A stretch of DNA of 19,267 nucleotides. It comes from CAZDAW01 sp964503685 (GTDB taxonomy: Bacteria; Chloroflexota; Anaerolineae; Anaerolineales; Anaerolineaceae). The position numbers and the translations under genes are program-made. The stretch is taken from NCBI GenBank assembly GCA_964503685.1, contig CAZDAW010000066.1, positions 1 to 19,267 of the forward strand. Direction: 5' to 3'. The notes below the pieces were generated by a model. That model ran no database searches, had not been told where the DNA came from, and saw nothing but the letters and a program-made list of their open reading frames with translations. Below are positions 1 to 6,054 of this stretch, piece after piece. Each line of letters opens with the position of its first letter. Within the stretch, counting starts at the first letter, position 1.

Positions 1-1018
1 AGGAGGCCTTCAACTTACTTCTCTCCCCCATTCCACTTTCTTGAGAAAGCCATAGAAGGTTCTCAACGTGCTTCAGGCATTCCTTGAAAACCAATTCCGT
101 GTCCGCAACGCCGTCATTGATGACTGAACTGGAGCCCTTGCGGCAGTTAGGGGTCTCGCCTGCGCTGGCGTCCCGGCAAATGTCTTCTTCTTCGTAGATC
201 GGTTCGTACCAGGTGAAAATCACCGGTGGGATAGTGATCAGCACCTGAATGTCTGCGCCGCGCCGTTCTTTGGTGTCCTGGCCAACGACCAGCGGGTTGT
301 TCGGTGCAATCTTCTTGATGGAAGATGTTGGCTGTTGGATTGAGATCGACGAGTCCGGGCAAAGACGTGGAGGCGGCGGCGGGGTGACGACCCCAGCGCA
401 GCCGCCGGGGATGGAAGCGCAGTTCTTGACCCCATTGAGGTACATCAGGTATGCAGTGCGCAGCGCGGCGTCATTCCAGGACATCGATAACAGGGTGGTG
501 ATAAAGCCAAACCCGGAGAACCAGGTCCACACATTCTCCTTCCCACTCAGCACTGCACCCCAAAATTGATCTGGCGATGTATATTGTGGGCGTTCCTGGG
601 ATAAGCGGCTCCAATCCAAACTGTCGCCAGCTACCAGACCGAGGAAGGTGAGCAGCCCGCCATAGCCATTGCTCATCATGCCTGTGGAATCGGCCAGCCC
701 GCTTTCTTGGGGGTTCATAGCCATAAAAAAGAGTGTGGAAGCCGATGGCAGAACGACCATATTGCCGTCAGCCGTTTGATAGCGGTGGTAATTGGCTTCC
801 AGATCGAGTGACTGCCCGAAGGGGAGATCGACGCTCATCCAGGAGGGAGTTTCCGTGTTAACACCCAGGTCAACAATATCGGAGCGGAGGTTGCCATTCT
901 CGTCAAACACCTGGTCCCATGGCGTGGGATCCTGCGCCTGCACATTCACTGGGCCGGCAGCACCAAACAGTAGAGCCAGCACAAGAAAAGTAAAGAGCGA
1001 GCGTTCAAATAACTTCAT
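1..1018 (-). CDS. Exported protein of unknown function, 3' end cut by window edge
   Basis: The frame is open from an ATG at 1018 down to position 1, giving at least 339 codons; the C-terminus lies outside the window. The N-terminus (MKLFERSLFTFLVLALLFGA, then an alanine-rich stretch ending near QAQ) is a clear signal peptide, so the protein is exported. A hydrophobic stretch around residues 100-135 (ending TFLGLVAG) and another around 165-180 (WFSGFGFITTLLSM) may be membrane-associated. A proline run (PPPPP, about residue 213) separates this part from a Cys-bearing C-terminal region. The ATG overlaps the stop of the upstream minus-strand gene as ATGA, so the two are translationally coupled. 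I do not recognise the family. The coupling of an anchored NTF2-sized protein to a secreted protein resembles accessory genes of mobile elements, but that is inference. GC content is very high (45 of 60 bases in 361-420). Confidence 0.8.
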   Translation of the reverse strand, partial: MKLFERSLFTFLVLALLFGAAGPVNVQAQDPTPWDQVFDENGNLRSDIVDLGVNTETPSWMSVDLPFGQSLDLEANYHRYQTADGNMVVLPSASTLFFMAMNPQESGLADSTGMMSNGYGGLLTFLGLVAGDSLDWSRLSQERPQYTSPDQFWGAVLSGKENVWTWFSGFGFITTLLSMSWNDAALRTAYLMYLNGVKNCASIPGGCAGVVTPPPPPRLCPDSSISIQQPTSSIKKIAPNNPLVVGQDTKERRGADIQVLITIPPVIFTWYEPIYEEEDICRDASAGETPNCRKGSSSVINDGVADTELVFKECLKHVENLLWLSQESGMGERSKLKAS

Positions 1019-1554
1019 TGCACCTTCCCCTCATTTGATTGCTGGAGCGCATCGATCTCCTGCGGCATGAGAAAACGGTCAAACTTCCAGACGCTGTCCT
1101 CGCGCACCGCCAGTCCATAGGCCTCATCCTGCGTTTTCTCGCTACCGGGTAATGGCTGAGAAAGCTGGATGGTTACCAGCCAGACCTGTTCGTTCTCGCT
1201 CCGGCGGATGAGTGTTTTGGGAGCCACGTCCGCGGTGGTGATGGTTTCCATTTCGGTGTAGCGGCGCCATAAAGAAGCGGATCCGCTGGTGGCGAACAGG
1301 CAGCCCGACTGCGTGCTGGTAGCGCAGAACCGCTCCAGCCAGGCGTCTTTGCCTTCCGCGTAATTCACCGTGAAGAAGGTTTTCACGCCGGTGACAACCG
1401 CCACCGAGGCCTGGCTGTCGTCGACTGGTGGCGCCGGGGTAGGACGCGGAATGATTTGATCCGCATACCGGATTCCCAAAACACCCGCGGTTACGCAGGC
1501 GATCAGCAGAAAGATCAGGACCAAAGACCGTTTTGAGATGTTGAATTCGCGCAA
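1015..1554 (-). CDS. Membrane-anchored protein of unknown function (VirB8/TcpC-like size and layout)
   Basis: A 179-residue protein starting at a TTG (1554) with a GAGGT ribosome-binding site about 5 bases upstream. Residues 10-30 (LVLIFLLIACVTAGVLGIRY) form one N-terminal membrane anchor, followed by a short proline-rich linker and a globular domain of about 130 residues (VVTGVKTFFTVNYAEGKDAW, then CATSTQSGC, then VWLVTIQLSQPL and WKFDRFLM). The anchor plus a small alpha/beta domain with a late aromatic WKFDRF strand is reminiscent of NTF2-like VirB8/TcpC conjugation proteins. That is a layout resemblance only, since no diagnostic motif is present. The stop overlaps the start of the next gene (ATGA), forming a coupled pair. 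A strong hairpin with a T-run lies about 13 bases before the start. Confidence 0.75.
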   Translation of the reverse strand: MREFNISKRSLVLIFLLIACVTAGVLGIRYADQIIPRPTPAPPVDDSQASVAVVTGVKTFFTVNYAEGKDAWLERFCATSTQSGCLFATSGSASLWRRYTEMETITTADVAPKTLIRRSENEQVWLVTIQLSQPLPGSEKTQDEAYGLAVREDSVWKFDRFLMPQEIDALQQSNEGKVQ

Positions 1555-1566
1555 TTTGACCTCGTG

Positions 1567-1624
1567 ACAAAATAAAAAGCGGCCACGCGCAGCTGCGCAT
1601 CGCAGAGCTGCAGGTGGGCGCTTT
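1567..1624 (-). terminator. Intrinsic terminator or attenuator hairpin in the leader of the 1554 gene
   Basis: Read on the minus strand, the stretch 1611-1601 (GCAGCTCTGCG) pairs with 1597-1589 (CGCAGCTGC) around an ATG loop, giving nine pairs with one two-base bulge. The stem extends outward through CCAC/GTGG and AAAGCG (1624-1619) with CGCTTT (1581-1576), and is followed by a T-rich run (TTTTTATTTT, to about 1569). This is the form of a rho-independent terminator. It sits just upstream of a gene on the same strand rather than after one, so it either attenuates that operon or marks the end of a vanished upstream gene. Confidence 0.55.
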
Positions 1625-1684
1625 CTCGAATAAGGAATGGCTGGCGTTAAATGCGGCCCGAAGGGGTATTTGATTTACAGTGTC

Positions 1685-1713
1685 AGTATAGCATTGTATT
1701 TATAGGATGAAAA
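1685..1713 (-). promoter_or_regulatory. Candidate minus-strand promoter
   Basis: On the minus strand a TTTTCA (1713-1708) and a TATACT (1690-1685) are separated by 17 bases, a reasonable sigma-70-like pair. Transcription from here would run through the hairpin at 1624-1567 before reaching the gene at 1554. It lies back to back with the plus-strand promoter at 1727-1755, so one regulator could control both directions. The box matches are moderate. Confidence 0.35.
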
Positions 1714-1723
1714 ATCGAGATTT

Positions 1724-1735
1724 AACTTGACAAAG
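1724..1735 (+). repeat. 12-bp inverted repeat, left copy
   Basis: AACTTGACAAAG here is the exact reverse complement of 2478-2489. The two copies flank the ribbon-helix-helix and membrane-protein gene pair. The left copy includes the -35 box of the candidate promoter. It may be coincidence or a regulatory or element-end sequence. Confidence 0.35.
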
Positions 1736-1755
1736 TATTACTACAGTATTACAGT
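1727..1755 (+). promoter_or_regulatory. Promoter of the ribbon-helix-helix gene with embedded operator repeats
   Basis: A perfect -35 box TTGACA (1727-1732) is followed after 17 bases by TACAGT (1750-1755) as a -10 box. The spacer and -10 contain two direct copies of AGTATTAC (1734-1741 and 1745-1752) with an 11-bp period, about one helical turn apart on the same face. Such short tandem repeats at one-turn spacing are typical operators for cooperatively binding ribbon-helix-helix dimers. The protein encoded 30 bases downstream is therefore the obvious candidate for binding here and repressing itself. The boxes are seen; the binding is inferred. Confidence 0.6.
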
Positions 1756-1785
1756 AAGGAAAATGGATTTGTAGGATGGATTGAC

Positions 1786-2019
1786 ATGCCAAAAACGAAT
1801 TCTTCGAACAAACCTGTGCACTCTTTTCGGCTCAGCCGGGAGAGCCTCTATCAGTTGAAAGAAATGGCCGGCGAAATGGGACGAAGTGAAAGCGATATCG
1901 TTGAAATCGCCTTGGACCGTATGTACCGAGAAGAAGTGCGTTTTGGTAGGCTCATCCGTGACCGTAGCAAACCAGAAGATTTCTATCACACAGAAGATAA
2001 CAACGAGGAAGAACAGTGA
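1786..2019 (+). CDS. Ribbon-helix-helix (CopG/Arc-like) regulator
   Basis: A 77-residue protein. Residues 11-47 fit the ribbon-helix-helix pattern: a short beta strand (HSFRLSRESL), a first helix (YQLKEMAGEMG), a turn (RSESD) and a second helix (IVEIALDRMYREE). The acidic tail (EDNNEEEQ) is not part of the fold. Family members dimerise and bind short repeated operators through the beta strand. The 11-bp repeats in its own promoter fit autoregulation. It could alternatively be an antitoxin-type regulator, but the overlapping partner (GTG start at 2016 overlapping its TGA) is a membrane protein rather than a toxin fold I recognise. The start is supported by being the first ATG after the promoter. 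Confidence 0.75.
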   Translation: MPKTNSSNKPVHSFRLSRESLYQLKEMAGEMGRSESDIVEIALDRMYREEVRFGRLIRDRSKPEDFYHTEDNNEEEQ

Positions 2020-2465
2020 AAATCGTAGGAATTGTTTTTATTCTGATCCGCAAGATCGTCTCGATCGCCTTGATCTTGGCGATTTGTGTCCCCTTGCTCT
2101 TAGTGGCTTACAAAGGCAACCAGCCCATGCAGGTATCACAGGTGCCGGCCGGAATGACGTACTGGCAGTTCATGGCAGACCGGATTGACGCCGCTAAAGA
2201 AGTGAAGCCATCCCGCTGTGGTTGGGGAATGTTTCTGTCACTTGCGATGATTGGACCTTTGTATTCGGTGGTTTATACCGAGGTTGGCATCCATCCCGAT
2301 GGCTTCCTGGCAAGAGTTACAGCTCCCGATTCGGACATTCCAAAGGGAGTTGAGAATGCTCCCTGGAACCAGGTTCCACATATCTGGTGGAGCGTGGTGG
2401 AACGATTAAGTTGGACGATGCTAGGCAAAGTAAAACCTGGGTGCAGGTTCCGACCTGTAGAATGA
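2016..2465 (+). CDS. Small membrane protein of unknown function, coupled to the RHH gene
   Basis: A 149-residue protein starting at GTG (2016), which overlaps the TGA of the preceding gene, so translation is coupled. The N-terminus carries a long hydrophobic helix (residues about 5-31, including IVSIALILAICVPLLLVAY) and there is a second hydrophobic stretch near residues 70-87 (MFLSLAMIGPLYSVVY). Between them is a soluble segment (MTYWQFMADRIDAAKEVKPS), and a tryptophan-rich end (APWNQVP, IWWSVVERLSW) follows. I do not recognise a family. Size, topology and position beside a small DNA-binding regulator suit an accessory gene of a mobile element, but no mobilisation gene is in view. Confidence 0.65.
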   Translation: MKIVGIVFILIRKIVSIALILAICVPLLLVAYKGNQPMQVSQVPAGMTYWQFMADRIDAAKEVKPSRCGWGMFLSLAMIGPLYSVVYTEVGIHPDGFLARVTAPDSDIPKGVENAPWNQVPHIWWSVVERLSWTMLGKVKPGCRFRPVE

Positions 2466-2477
2466 GATTTTAGTTTG

Positions 2478-2489
2478 CTTTGTCAAGTT
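2478..2489 (-). repeat. 12-bp inverted repeat, right copy
   Basis: CTTTGTCAAGTT is the exact reverse complement of 1724-1735. No target-site duplication or transposase accompanies it, so it is not evidence for an insertion sequence. Confidence 0.35.
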
Positions 2490-2532
2490 TTTACCTCAAT
2501 AATTCGCCTATTAATTAAATTACCTTTCCAGC

Positions 2533-2538
2533 TATAAT
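2533..2538 (+). promoter_or_regulatory. Possible -10 box for the toxin-like gene and the helicase operon
   Basis: A consensus TATAAT about 130 bases before the start at 2670. Only weak -35 candidates (TTAATT-like, 16 bases upstream) are visible in a generally AT-rich stretch, so this could be chance. Confidence 0.25.
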
Positions 2539-2669
2539 ATTAGATGTCTCCATCATTTAAGAACATATCCTGTTCGTCGAAACAGTCATTTATAGGCCTT
2601 ATCCTAATACCATATTCAGTAGAATTGTTTATTCAACGAAACCAGCGATGCCTATGGGGGTAGAAACAA

Positions 2670-3173
2670 ATGGGCTGCTTTTTAGTAATGACAGCAAGAG
2701 ATTTTCAAATGATGGAGATGATGAATCGTGCAAGCCAGCGAGAACATCCAGCATTTGAAAAAACGCAATACATCAGTCGGGTTAATAATCCAAAAACTGG
2801 CCACCAAGAAGTATTAATCAAAACAGAGAAAGAGTTAGCTCAATCAATCTATAAGTTTTTCCCTGATACACGTAAAAGTTCCGGCCAGCAGTCTCATCAT
2901 GTGTTTCCACAAGCCCATCGAGATTTTTTTGAAAATGCTGGTATTAAAATTGATGATTACACTGTACTATTGGATCAAACTTCGCATTTACAGATGACCA
3001 ACGTTCGAGAGGGTTATAAAAATGCCTGGAAATCTTTTGTTGATGAGTGCAAAGAAAGCGAATTGTCCCCTGCGGAAATAAAACAGGCAGCGCTTCATCA
3101 CGCAGGTACGTTAATGACTGCATTCGGCTTCAACGACGGTGATATCAACCGCCATCGTCATCATAACTATTAA
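2670..3173 (+). CDS. SHH-type nuclease-toxin-like protein (SitA6/DUF2380-like C-terminus)
   Basis: A 167-residue protein. The central segment SHHVFPQAHRDFFENAGIKI, then DYTVLLDQTSHL and a helix with WKSFVDEC, matches the pattern of the SitA6/DUF2380 family and related HH-nuclease toxin domains: paired His, F-P, a GI.I.DYT strand and a later conserved His. His residues at about 76-77 and 106 are the likely metal or catalytic ligands. There is no signal peptide or lipobox, and none of the long N-terminal trafficking region of polymorphic toxins. An in-frame stop lies immediately upstream (2661-2663), so the gene is short as it stands: either a toxin-only cassette or a remnant. The next gene, starting 3 bases after its stop, begins with a SUKH domain, a common immunity fold, which supports a toxin-immunity reading. 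An ATG at 2688 is an alternative start. Confidence 0.6.
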   Translation: MGCFLVMTARDFQMMEMMNRASQREHPAFEKTQYISRVNNPKTGHQEVLIKTEKELAQSIYKFFPDTRKSSGQQSHHVFPQAHRDFFENAGIKIDDYTVLLDQTSHLQMTNVREGYKNAWKSFVDECKESELSPAEIKQAALHHAGTLMTAFGFNDGDINRHRHHNY

Positions 3174-3176
3174 ACA

Positions 3177-4787
3177 ATGTCAAACATACTTGAAAAATCA
3201 ATAGAAATTATAAACAGACTGGGTATAAAAGATCCTGGCACCCCGGTGACTATAGAGGAAATAGCCAAAAGTGAAGAAAGGTTAGGAGTTAGATTCCCTG
3301 ATTCGTACCGGGTCTTTTTATCTAAATTTGGCACGTTTCAATTTAATGATATTGTTGTGTTTGGACTAGGAGTTCCTCGCCTGTTATTGCCAAGCGTCGA
3401 ATGTGCAACACTGACCGCTAGAGCCATCCATCCAGATTTGCCACCTGGACTTATCCCAATCCACTTGATTGAGAATGGCGTTTTTGCTTGTATCTCTCCC
3501 GATCCAGTCAGGAATACCGATGAAGAGCCGCCCCTTGTAATCTGGTACGCCACGCTCCCCACTCAGGATCAGAGTTGGGAAACATTAGATCCCTCATTCG
3601 GTCATTATTTTTGCCGTTTGGTTCAAAAACCTTATTGGCATGACAAAGGGTTCCAGATCCTAAAGGAGCACGTAGCCCGGTACCAAAAAGAGCATGAATA
3701 TGATCATGCAAAAGGTGGCAAATTACCACGGAACACTGATTGGCGGCCATTCCGTTATTGCATCCAGGATGTCGTTTTCGGTACTACAGTAGTAAAACAC
3801 CACCAAGAAGGTAACTGCTTACAAGTTGATGTTTTTTTGACTGCTGATGTACCGGAATACGGTCCAATGGCCGGTGCTCGTGCTTTGACAGCATTCCTGC
3901 TATCTGAGGCATACAAATGTGGCGGGACAATGGAGATTCGCTTTACTCGCAATGTAGAGGATGGGCAGGTGCCAGCAGAACTACAAGAACTTGCTTTTCA
4001 ATACGGTATTCACCTTTCTCATGTTTCGAGAGGTAGGATTGAGCCTGGGGAGTCGAAAGCACTATATGCGGCAATGACCGGTTTTTCAGGACGTTTACAG
4101 GAACATATTAATCAGCTGGAAAGCGAAGGAAAGCTGAAGATGGCGCGTGCCTGTTACGTTGTTCATCATGGGGTATGGTCTAAAGAACAACTTGAAATGA
4201 TTGTTCTGGGCAGTGAGAATCCAGAAAGTATCCTCAGCGGCCAAGCACGGCCTGAGCAGCGCCACCTTTACCAACATGATTTGTTACATGCTCGCGCAGC
4301 CTTAATGGCTGGTATGTTTGAACGAATGATCTTACAGCGCAACCGCGTCAATGAAGAGGGGGTTACTTTTGATATGGAGGATGATCTGCGCGAACTTAAA
4401 ATTCATTTTGATGGCACGGGTTATGTCAAAGAGTATCTGTGTTCAGAGCCGGTTGCGTTACCCTGGTTGTTTGATACGAAAAACGACCGAACCATCCCTG
4501 AAAATATCGCCTTCCAGGTATTGGTTCGAGCCAGAAGCCAGGCGGATCTTCGGTTCCACTTTCCCGCGGATATTCAAACAGCAGCCAAGTGGAAAGCGGA
4601 GAAAAATGCCCCCACCTTTATTCTGGTCCCAAGAGATTTTACCGAAATGCCAGGCAACTGGATGGCCCAGGTTGCAGAAAAGGCAGAGCAGGCAGGTATT
4701 GGCATCCTCGTATGTCCTGAATCAGTAGCTGTGTTCGATGTAGAGGCTGCTCAGCGTCTATCCACCAGTAGGGTTCTTAGGCAATGA
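3177..4787 (+). CDS. SUKH (SMI1/KNR4) domain protein with a large unknown C-terminal region
   Basis: A 536-residue protein. Residues about 20-150 carry the SMI1/KNR4 signature: TIEEIAKSEERLGVRFPDSY, then RVFLSKFGTFQFNDIVVFG, and later VIWYATLPTQDQSWETLDPS with FGHYFCRLV. SUKH domains are widespread immunity proteins against contact-dependent and polymorphic toxins, including nuclease toxins. Usual SUKH proteins have 130-200 residues; here about 385 more follow, with no motif I recognise (segments VFLTADVPEYGPMAGARALT, ACYVVHHGVWSKEQLEMIVL, HDLLHARAALMAGMFERMIL, PTFILVPRDFTEMP). The gene sits 3 bases after the toxin-like gene and its TGA overlaps the ATG of the next gene (4784), coupling it to the helicase operon. 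It may be an immunity protein recruited into that system rather than a simple antidote. Confidence 0.7.
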   Translation: MSNILEKSIEIINRLGIKDPGTPVTIEEIAKSEERLGVRFPDSYRVFLSKFGTFQFNDIVVFGLGVPRLLLPSVECATLTARAIHPDLPPGLIPIHLIENGVFACISPDPVRNTDEEPPLVIWYATLPTQDQSWETLDPSFGHYFCRLVQKPYWHDKGFQILKEHVARYQKEHEYDHAKGGKLPRNTDWRPFRYCIQDVVFGTTVVKHHQEGNCLQVDVFLTADVPEYGPMAGARALTAFLLSEAYKCGGTMEIRFTRNVEDGQVPAELQELAFQYGIHLSHVSRGRIEPGESKALYAAMTGFSGRLQEHINQLESEGKLKMARACYVVHHGVWSKEQLEMIVLGSENPESILSGQARPEQRHLYQHDLLHARAALMAGMFERMILQRNRVNEEGVTFDMEDDLRELKIHFDGTGYVKEYLCSEPVALPWLFDTKNDRTIPENIAFQVLVRARSQADLRFHFPADIQTAAKWKAEKNAPTFILVPRDFTEMPGNWMAQVAEKAEQAGIGILVCPESVAVFDVEAAQRLSTSRVLRQ

Positions 4788-6034
4788 CTGTTTCCCGTTT
4801 CTACTTATGTGCTATTCCGGGTCCTTTCTGGCAACCTGCATCCGCGCCATCAAAGTTAAATTTAGGCACATTCGCTTCCGACGCATTAAGTTGCGAGCGA
4901 CGTATCGCAAAGGAAGTTAACTTAAAAGATGAACAGACCCGCTACAATATGATATGCGATCGGATGGAACAAGAGCTCATCCAAATCGGCGGTATCCGTT
5001 GGATGAAAGATTTTTCTGAACTGCCTCAGTTGCTGAGCTCTGGTTTCTTTCCTGCGGCAGCTCTATCGGACGGATATCTTTCTATTCTCTCGCGATTAGC
5101 CGAGCAGCCCAACTCAGATGATCGTCTAGGGGCCAGTTTCTTTCCGCCCGACCAGGTTTCTAGCCATCTCCAGCGATTCGCCAAGTGGGCGCAAGAACAA
5201 GGCTTGTCCAGTACTCGGGTTGTTCAGCAGCGGTTAGCCTTTTTGGATCAAGCTGCTAAGACAGGCTGCGGGGTAATGGAACTGCAAACCACTTTCCTTC
5301 CCGCCTCTATTGACCAGGCACAAATCGCGCAATATCGGGGGAGTGTTCAAGCCGACGCACAGACCAGCGCATATATCGAAGTTCCAAAGTTTGAAGTAAC
5401 TACTCTGGATCGAGAATTGTTTGGGGAAAAAGGTAAAAAACAGCACCTCTTGCGTATCCTGATTGGGCAAATGGAAGAAGCATTGCGCAATAATGAGCCA
5501 GTCAGTTTTGGCAATCAAGCGCCACATGATGTAATCACCGAAGCTCTCAATCACTTTGTGTTTGTTCCAGCCGAACGACCCTTAACTCCGGCAAATTTAC
5601 GCGTGGCTTACTCGGATGGTTCTGAGGCAGAGCCTTTCCCTGTCTTATGTTTGCATCAGCTGCCTGAGTCATCTGTGGAGCCAGGTGCGAGCCAACTGCG
5701 GGTTTCATTAATGAGTATGCGCCATTTTGAATTGGATCCAGAGATTGATTTGTGCTGGTTCCGTAACCGAGAGGTGTCGCAAACTCGCACGCTGGCCGAG
5801 ACGGATGCGTTTTGTTATAACGCGACTCTAAATCAGATCGAGGAGAGCCTCAAACAGGGCAGCGTCTACTTACAAATGTTTCATACAGGTTTTGAACCTG
5901 CCGTTCTCGGCTTTTACCGTGGTCTGGTGCAGATGCTGCTCAAACTTCGGACCAAGAAAGCCCCTTCCCTTCACGTTTTTCCGTTCTATTTTCGCGGGGG
6001 GGATCATTACCAACAGGGTAGTCGATGGGAATAG
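4784..6034 (+). CDS. Unrecognised 416-residue protein, middle gene of the helicase operon
   Basis: A soluble protein with no signal peptide or membrane segment and no family I recognise. The N-terminus (MTVSRFYLCAIPGPFWQPAS, then APSKLNLGTFASDALSCERR) and the helical HLQRFAKWAQEQGLSSTRVV look folded. A middle segment (FEVTTLDRELFGEKGKKQHL) precedes a second domain with VFVPAERPLTPANLRV, LRVSLMSMRHFELDPEIDLC and FYRGLVQMLLKL. Its start overlaps the stop of the SUKH gene (ATGA at 4784-4787), and the helicase starts 20 bases after its stop, so all three are one transcription and translation unit. The sharing of an operon suggests a subunit or adaptor of the helicase; nothing in the sequence shows an enzymatic role. 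Confidence 0.75.
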   Translation: MTVSRFYLCAIPGPFWQPASAPSKLNLGTFASDALSCERRIAKEVNLKDEQTRYNMICDRMEQELIQIGGIRWMKDFSELPQLLSSGFFPAAALSDGYLSILSRLAEQPNSDDRLGASFFPPDQVSSHLQRFAKWAQEQGLSSTRVVQQRLAFLDQAAKTGCGVMELQTTFLPASIDQAQIAQYRGSVQADAQTSAYIEVPKFEVTTLDRELFGEKGKKQHLLRILIGQMEEALRNNEPVSFGNQAPHDVITEALNHFVFVPAERPLTPANLRVAYSDGSEAEPFPVLCLHQLPESSVEPGASQLRVSLMSMRHFELDPEIDLCWFRNREVSQTRTLAETDAFCYNATLNQIEESLKQGSVYLQMFHTGFEPAVLGFYRGLVQMLLKLRTKKAPSLHVFPFYFRGGDHYQQGSRWE

Positions 6035-6040
6035 GTCGGT

Positions 6041-6047
6041 GAGGAGG
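6041..6047 (+). promoter_or_regulatory. Shine-Dalgarno site fixing the helicase start
   Basis: GAGGAGG lies 7 bases before the ATG at 6055 and after the stop of the preceding gene. It confirms that the zinc-ribbon N-terminus (first Cys at residue 9) belongs to the protein. Confidence 0.75.
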
Positions 6048-6054
6048 GTAGGCG

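Larger units (their letters stand above)
2466..2669. other. AT-rich intergenic stretch at the border between blocks
   Basis: About 200 bases without a convincing gene. It is markedly more AT-rich than the DNA to its left and marks the entry into the toxin/helicase block. It holds the right copy of a 12-bp inverted repeat (2478-2489) and a TATAAT (2533-2538) that could be a -10 box without a good -35 partner. A 35-codon frame starting ATG at 2649 runs into a stop without recognisable content. Confidence 0.5.

Noticed and set aside
249..569. Plus-strand open frames over the first kilobase (also 792-1070)
   Set aside because: They lie opposite a long, signal-peptide-bearing minus-strand frame in GC-rich DNA and have low-complexity, unstructured translations.
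1724..2489. Insertion sequence bounded by the 12-bp inverted repeat
   Set aside because: Neither enclosed gene is a transposase and no target duplication is visible at the outer ends.
2649..2756. Short frame starting ATG at 2649, possibly a frameshifted N-terminus of the toxin-like gene
   Set aside because: It runs 35 codons to a stop without recognisable content, and joining it to the next frame would need an arbitrary shift.
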